Source of the DNA: Lineus longissimus
Lineage: Eukaryota; Nemertea; Pilidiophora; Heteronemertea; Lineidae
Assembly (NCBI RefSeq): GCF_910592395.1
Contig: NC_088312.1
Location: 10,788,001 to 10,852,000 of the forward strand
DNA: 64,000 nucleotides
Direction of reading: 5' to 3'
The notes under the pieces were generated by a model. It was given only the letters and a program-made list of their open reading frames with translations. It made no database searches and was not told where the DNA came from. How positions within the stretch are numbered: position 1 is the first letter of the stretch; each line of letters starts with the position of its first letter. Of this stretch, positions 62,001-64,000 are shown piece after piece. The translations under genes and the position numbers were made by a program.

Positions 62001-63780
62001 CGTTACTCTGTTTAATGAGACAAAGTCACAACCGAAAGGCCAGGATACATCTAAGCAGCAGTGTATTACGTGTATCTTTGAGCGCATAACATTATAGGAA
62101 GTGACTATTTGGCAAGCCCGGCTTACCAAACAGCGACTTTTTCTTGTCCTGAATGGAGAGCCGAACTCATTAATATTAAAGTAAAGTCTCCAGCTCGCCA
62201 AACAGGGTAGATTTTTTACCTGTTTGGCAAGCCCGGCTTGCCGAACAGGGTGGCTTTTTAGTGCTGTTTGGCAAGTGGCTCTCCAAACAGGACAAAAAAA
62301 GATGCCTGTTCGGCGAGCGGCTTGCCAAATAGACCCGGCCAACGTTATAATGGTTTTCTAAGCGTTCTTGAAACATAACAACACTATATTATTAGTAAAC
62401 TATAGACAGGAAAATATCATACGATAAATCAAAGAATGCTGAGTTGATATACTTACGACAGATTTGAGGATTAATATCACAATATTCCCAGCGAGGACCA
62501 CCAGTGGTGTAGCACCACGGCTTGGGTTCAGTGCCCTTGATGTTTCGACAGTAATTTTCAGCTTCTGTTAGAGTGTCTTCGTTGAGATGAACACCACCTG
62601 CCTTCCGGGAATGTTTATTAGGGGTTTGGCTGTCCCATCTTTGACATGTGTGTTGTTTGCCATTGGACGCAGTGGCTACCGAATGTGTTCCCAAGTACTC
62701 CGCCCCACTTGCACTAAATGTACATTCGGTCCCCTTTGCTGAAACAAGAATTGACCAAAGGTCAGACAGAACGAAAAACATGCGACGAATTCATTCAGGC
62801 TCCGGCCGATACGAAATAACCAATCAACGGCGATCACACTCGAAAGCAAGCCTGAAGATGATGTGGTATTGAGTAATGTTAGTGATCATACAAATCATAT
62901 AAATGTATTGCCTATTTACACTATCCTGTATCTTTCCATAATCAGAACATAGAACTTTTGTGCTGTTTCACCCTACATGTACATATAATAAGAGGGCTTA
63001 ATAGAGCTACTCTCAGCCTGACTGGTTATAAATCGTTGAAAACTGATACTCGATTTGAAGCGCACCAATTATTTTGCTCACTTACTGCAAAAAGGGATAT
63101 GACAAAGTTCGAAGTCCAAAGGCGACTTGGGATCTGCTATATAACACCATGGATAGATCTGCAGATCTGACTTAGGATTTCTGCAATAGTTTGATGCTGC
63201 CGTTTTGGATCCGTCTACAAAATCTGCGTCGGTGAATTGGCTGGTGTGGCTACGAGGGCACAGGGCATCCCATCTTTGGCACTTGTAACCACTCCTTGTG
63301 ACCGAGATTGTGCCAGAGTACTCTCCCTTAAGCTTCAAGAGACAGTCGATCGTCTTTACTGGAACTAAGATGGAAAACAAAATATCACCCACAGGCCACT
63401 GAATCAGGTCTTAGCCGATTATCAATACACTCTAAAAAATATAGGTTTTTGAGCTTTTGAAAAAAGGTAAAATGGTTTTTCGGTCAACACACACAAATAC
63501 ATGTATGCGCCCCTACGGGTTTTTCAGCTAATAAAAACCCATAAAGTTTTTCAAAACCTCGAAAAAACCTCAGGGGTTTTCACTTACCGAAAATATTCAG
63601 GGGGACATATTTGTGTAAGGTTTTTCATAAGGTCAAAGACCTTGCTCAGAAGCATTATTTCTAAGAGTATAAAATAGAAGGTATTCAGGAAATTGGCGAA
63701 TGGGCCAACTTACCAACGCCTGGTATCGCTGCGAGGGCCAGCACCAGGATCAAGAAAACCGCGCCTTTCCGCCATGCCAT
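56064..63780 (-). CDS. Membrane receptor: 2 kringle + 3 CCP/sushi + TM
   Basis: Exons in transcript order: 63714-63780, 63086-63364, 62457-62738, 61438-61629, 60924-61106, 56797-56976, 56064-56581, in phase, 566 aa. Exon 1 is a signal peptide (VFLILVLALAAIPGV). Exon 2 is a kringle (CQRWDAL, NYCRNP, YPWCYIAD). Exon 3 is a second kringle (TCQRWDS, NYCRNI, KPWCYTT). Exons 4-6 are one CCP/sushi domain each, with four Cys and a late Trp or WVG (YKCSTGYEF, YNCDEGSKH, YRCDKDNVT). Exon 7 has a Ser/Thr-rich stalk, a transmembrane helix (LAGLIICSVIAFSTVLGL) and a tail of about 60 residues ending NHYYYRDLY. Every domain exon is phase 1-1, the usual unit of exon shuffling. It is a type I surface protein; the ligand is unknown. 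I know no named protein with this order. The 3.9-kb intron between CCP2 and CCP3 holds a LINE and a foldback element. Confidence 0.85.
57268..58094 (-). mobile_element. 5'-truncated LINE with 16-bp target duplication
   Basis: The block is flanked by a perfect direct repeat CGAAGGTAATGTACAT (57252-57267 and 58095-58110). Read on the minus strand it ends in an A-rich AACTCA-type tail next to the left repeat, as after target-primed reverse transcription. It retains only the C-terminal RNase H part of the polyprotein. It sits in the large intron of the kringle-CCP gene, same strand. Confidence 0.85.
57285..58082 (-). CDS. RNase H domain of a non-LTR retrotransposon (265-aa open frame)
   Basis: The open frame has the RNase H1 motif set in order: IIYTDGSVKRG (first Asp), SSMRMEIDAA (Glu), LILTDSQSI (second Asp), VWVYTPGHAGVKGNERADYL (His loop and last Asp). 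A C-terminal region follows with a Trp-rich segment and two Cys (WACPEC). The frame is uninterrupted and all four acidic catalytic residues are present. Truncation means the start codon is fortuitous and no reverse transcriptase is attached. It is not a host gene. Confidence 0.88.
   Translation of the reverse strand: MGPEWVKRPETMDCYANVVITFGRECREQDPSVVYAEIGAIIDQNSRAGDVIIYTDGSVKRGIQSGWGFSARCNGAIIKEDSGAYPVTTSSMRMEIDAASSALEWVCTTDYRCALILTDSQSIIVLRKIESGMMRPEWLEYIRVSRLKKIVWVYTPGHAGVKGNERADYLAGSAALGVPCVMGEKEVLIALQEQRDDSAESYTLERISDLGYRKGGGRREDLAGSDRCHLNQIMTGTISLPTLRWLLRWRAEHLWACPECSDANP
58111..59279. repeat. Diverged tandem duplication inside the intron
   Basis: Segment 58111-58193 recurs at about 59029-59113 (CGTCATATCGAGAGGG, CACTGCTGCCAGGATGTTT). 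Segment 58545-58662 recurs at 59155-59279 (AATTGCGGCGCGTTTT, CATGCATCACCTGGCT). The order is kept, so a block of about 0.9 kb was duplicated in tandem and then diverged by indels. The region after 58662 in the first copy holds a tRNA-like B box (GGGTTCGACTCCC) that is absent from the second copy. Confidence 0.75.
59581..60580. mobile_element. 1,000-bp foldback element of AAAC-NNN-GTTT motifs
   Basis: Terminal inverted repeats start ATGGCAAGCGGAGTGTCCAG and stay nearly identical for about 190 bp. The flanks TAGAGCTT (left) and AAGAGCTT (right) match at 7 of 8 positions, suggesting an 8-bp target duplication. Both arms are built of dozens of near-palindromic 11-mers such as AAACCTGGTTT, AAACTAAGTTT, AAACCAAGTTT and AAACCGAGTTT, separated by A/T spacers like TTATTAG. 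A unique centre of about 180 bp (60005-60185) contains ordinary sequence. No open frame. It lies in the large intron of the kringle-CCP gene. Confidence 0.85.
62097..62340 (-). mobile_element. 244-bp palindromic MITE, copy 6
   Basis: It starts GGAAGTGACTATTTGG and ends AGACCCGGCC, oriented as copies 1 and 2. Flanks are AACATTATA and AACGTTATA (8 of 9 match). It lies in the intron between the second kringle and the first CCP exon. Confidence 0.88.
63427..63670. mobile_element. About 244-bp A/T-rich inverted-end element
   Basis: Left end ACACTCTAAAAAATATAGG; right end, on the minus strand, TACTCTTAGAAATAATGC. The interior has GGTTTTT and AAAACC motifs facing each other. The right end matches ACTCTTAGAAATAATG at 49397-49412. 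No target duplication found. It lies in intron 1 of the kringle-CCP gene. Tentative. Confidence 0.45.
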
Positions 63781-64000
63781 TTGGTTGACTGAAGAAGAGT
63801 TTCACAAGATAATCAACGCACTATTACCTGATATCGTGGAAATTACAACTATCAATTTTAGTCCAGAAATAAGACAAGAGGAAAATCGTGAGTATTTTAT
63901 TATAGATCTTTGAATAGAATTCAAATACATGTATTTCTCATACGTGTTCCCTTGCTCTACATGTGACAGAGGTTGTTTTTAAATAAATAAACACATGCCT
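63781..64000. other. Upstream flank of the kringle-CCP receptor gene
   Basis: Probable 5' UTR and promoter side of the minus-strand gene starting at 63780. No TATA box or other exon is evident. Confidence 0.4.

Overview
The window is eukaryotic, intron-rich metazoan DNA. Genes are split into many short exons (about 30-280 bp) with clean GT-AG junctions and short introns, and the rest is dense in non-autonomous DNA transposons and simple repeats. The gene content suggests an invertebrate deuterostome: mosaic extracellular proteins built from phase-1 kringle and sushi exons, a GM2-activator-like lipid carrier, and tandemly expanded secreted families. A cephalochordate (amphioxus) is my best guess, also because ACATGTACATGT-type runs are common. 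This is an inference, not an identification. I joined exons by hand using splice consensus, reading phase and comparison of paralogues, so exon ends are predictions.

Region 1 (1-30281, plus strand) holds two head-to-tail paralogues for large secreted, probably GPI-anchored, all-helical proteins that look most like the mesothelin/stereocilin/otoancorin family. The first (106-8748) enters from the left edge. The second (14682-30281) is complete in about 30 exons. Their last 13 exons correspond one to one with the same phases. Between and inside them lie MITEs, a Tc1/mariner remnant and a 174-bp tandem triplication.

Region 2 (32252-42752, minus strand) holds a frameshifted C-terminal fragment of a nicotinic-receptor-like subunit. 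It is followed by three tandem five-exon genes for secreted ferritin-like proteins (33275-36294, 37433-39142, 40533-42752) that by eye lack most ferroxidase ligands. One of them uses a GC-AG intron.

Region 3 (43087-50245) holds a PIF/Harbinger derivative, a secreted protein with two duplicated laminin-G-like domains (44981-47303, minus), and a cluster of inverted-repeat elements and satellites.

Region 4 (50826-63780) has two convergent genes. One is a GM2-activator/ML-domain gene (50826-55609, plus) carrying a broken pogo-like transposon and a MITE in its introns. The other is a single-pass membrane protein with order kringle-kringle-CCP-CCP-CCP-TM-tail (56064-63780, minus). Its largest intron holds a 5'-truncated LINE with an intact RNase H reading frame and a 1,000-bp foldback element made of AAAC-NNN-GTTT motifs.

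There is no operon, CRISPR array, rRNA or convincing tRNA. Nearly all predicted products are secreted or cell-surface. The tandem paralogues suggest local gene amplification. Six copies of one MITE family with 9-bp target duplications are spread through the window.
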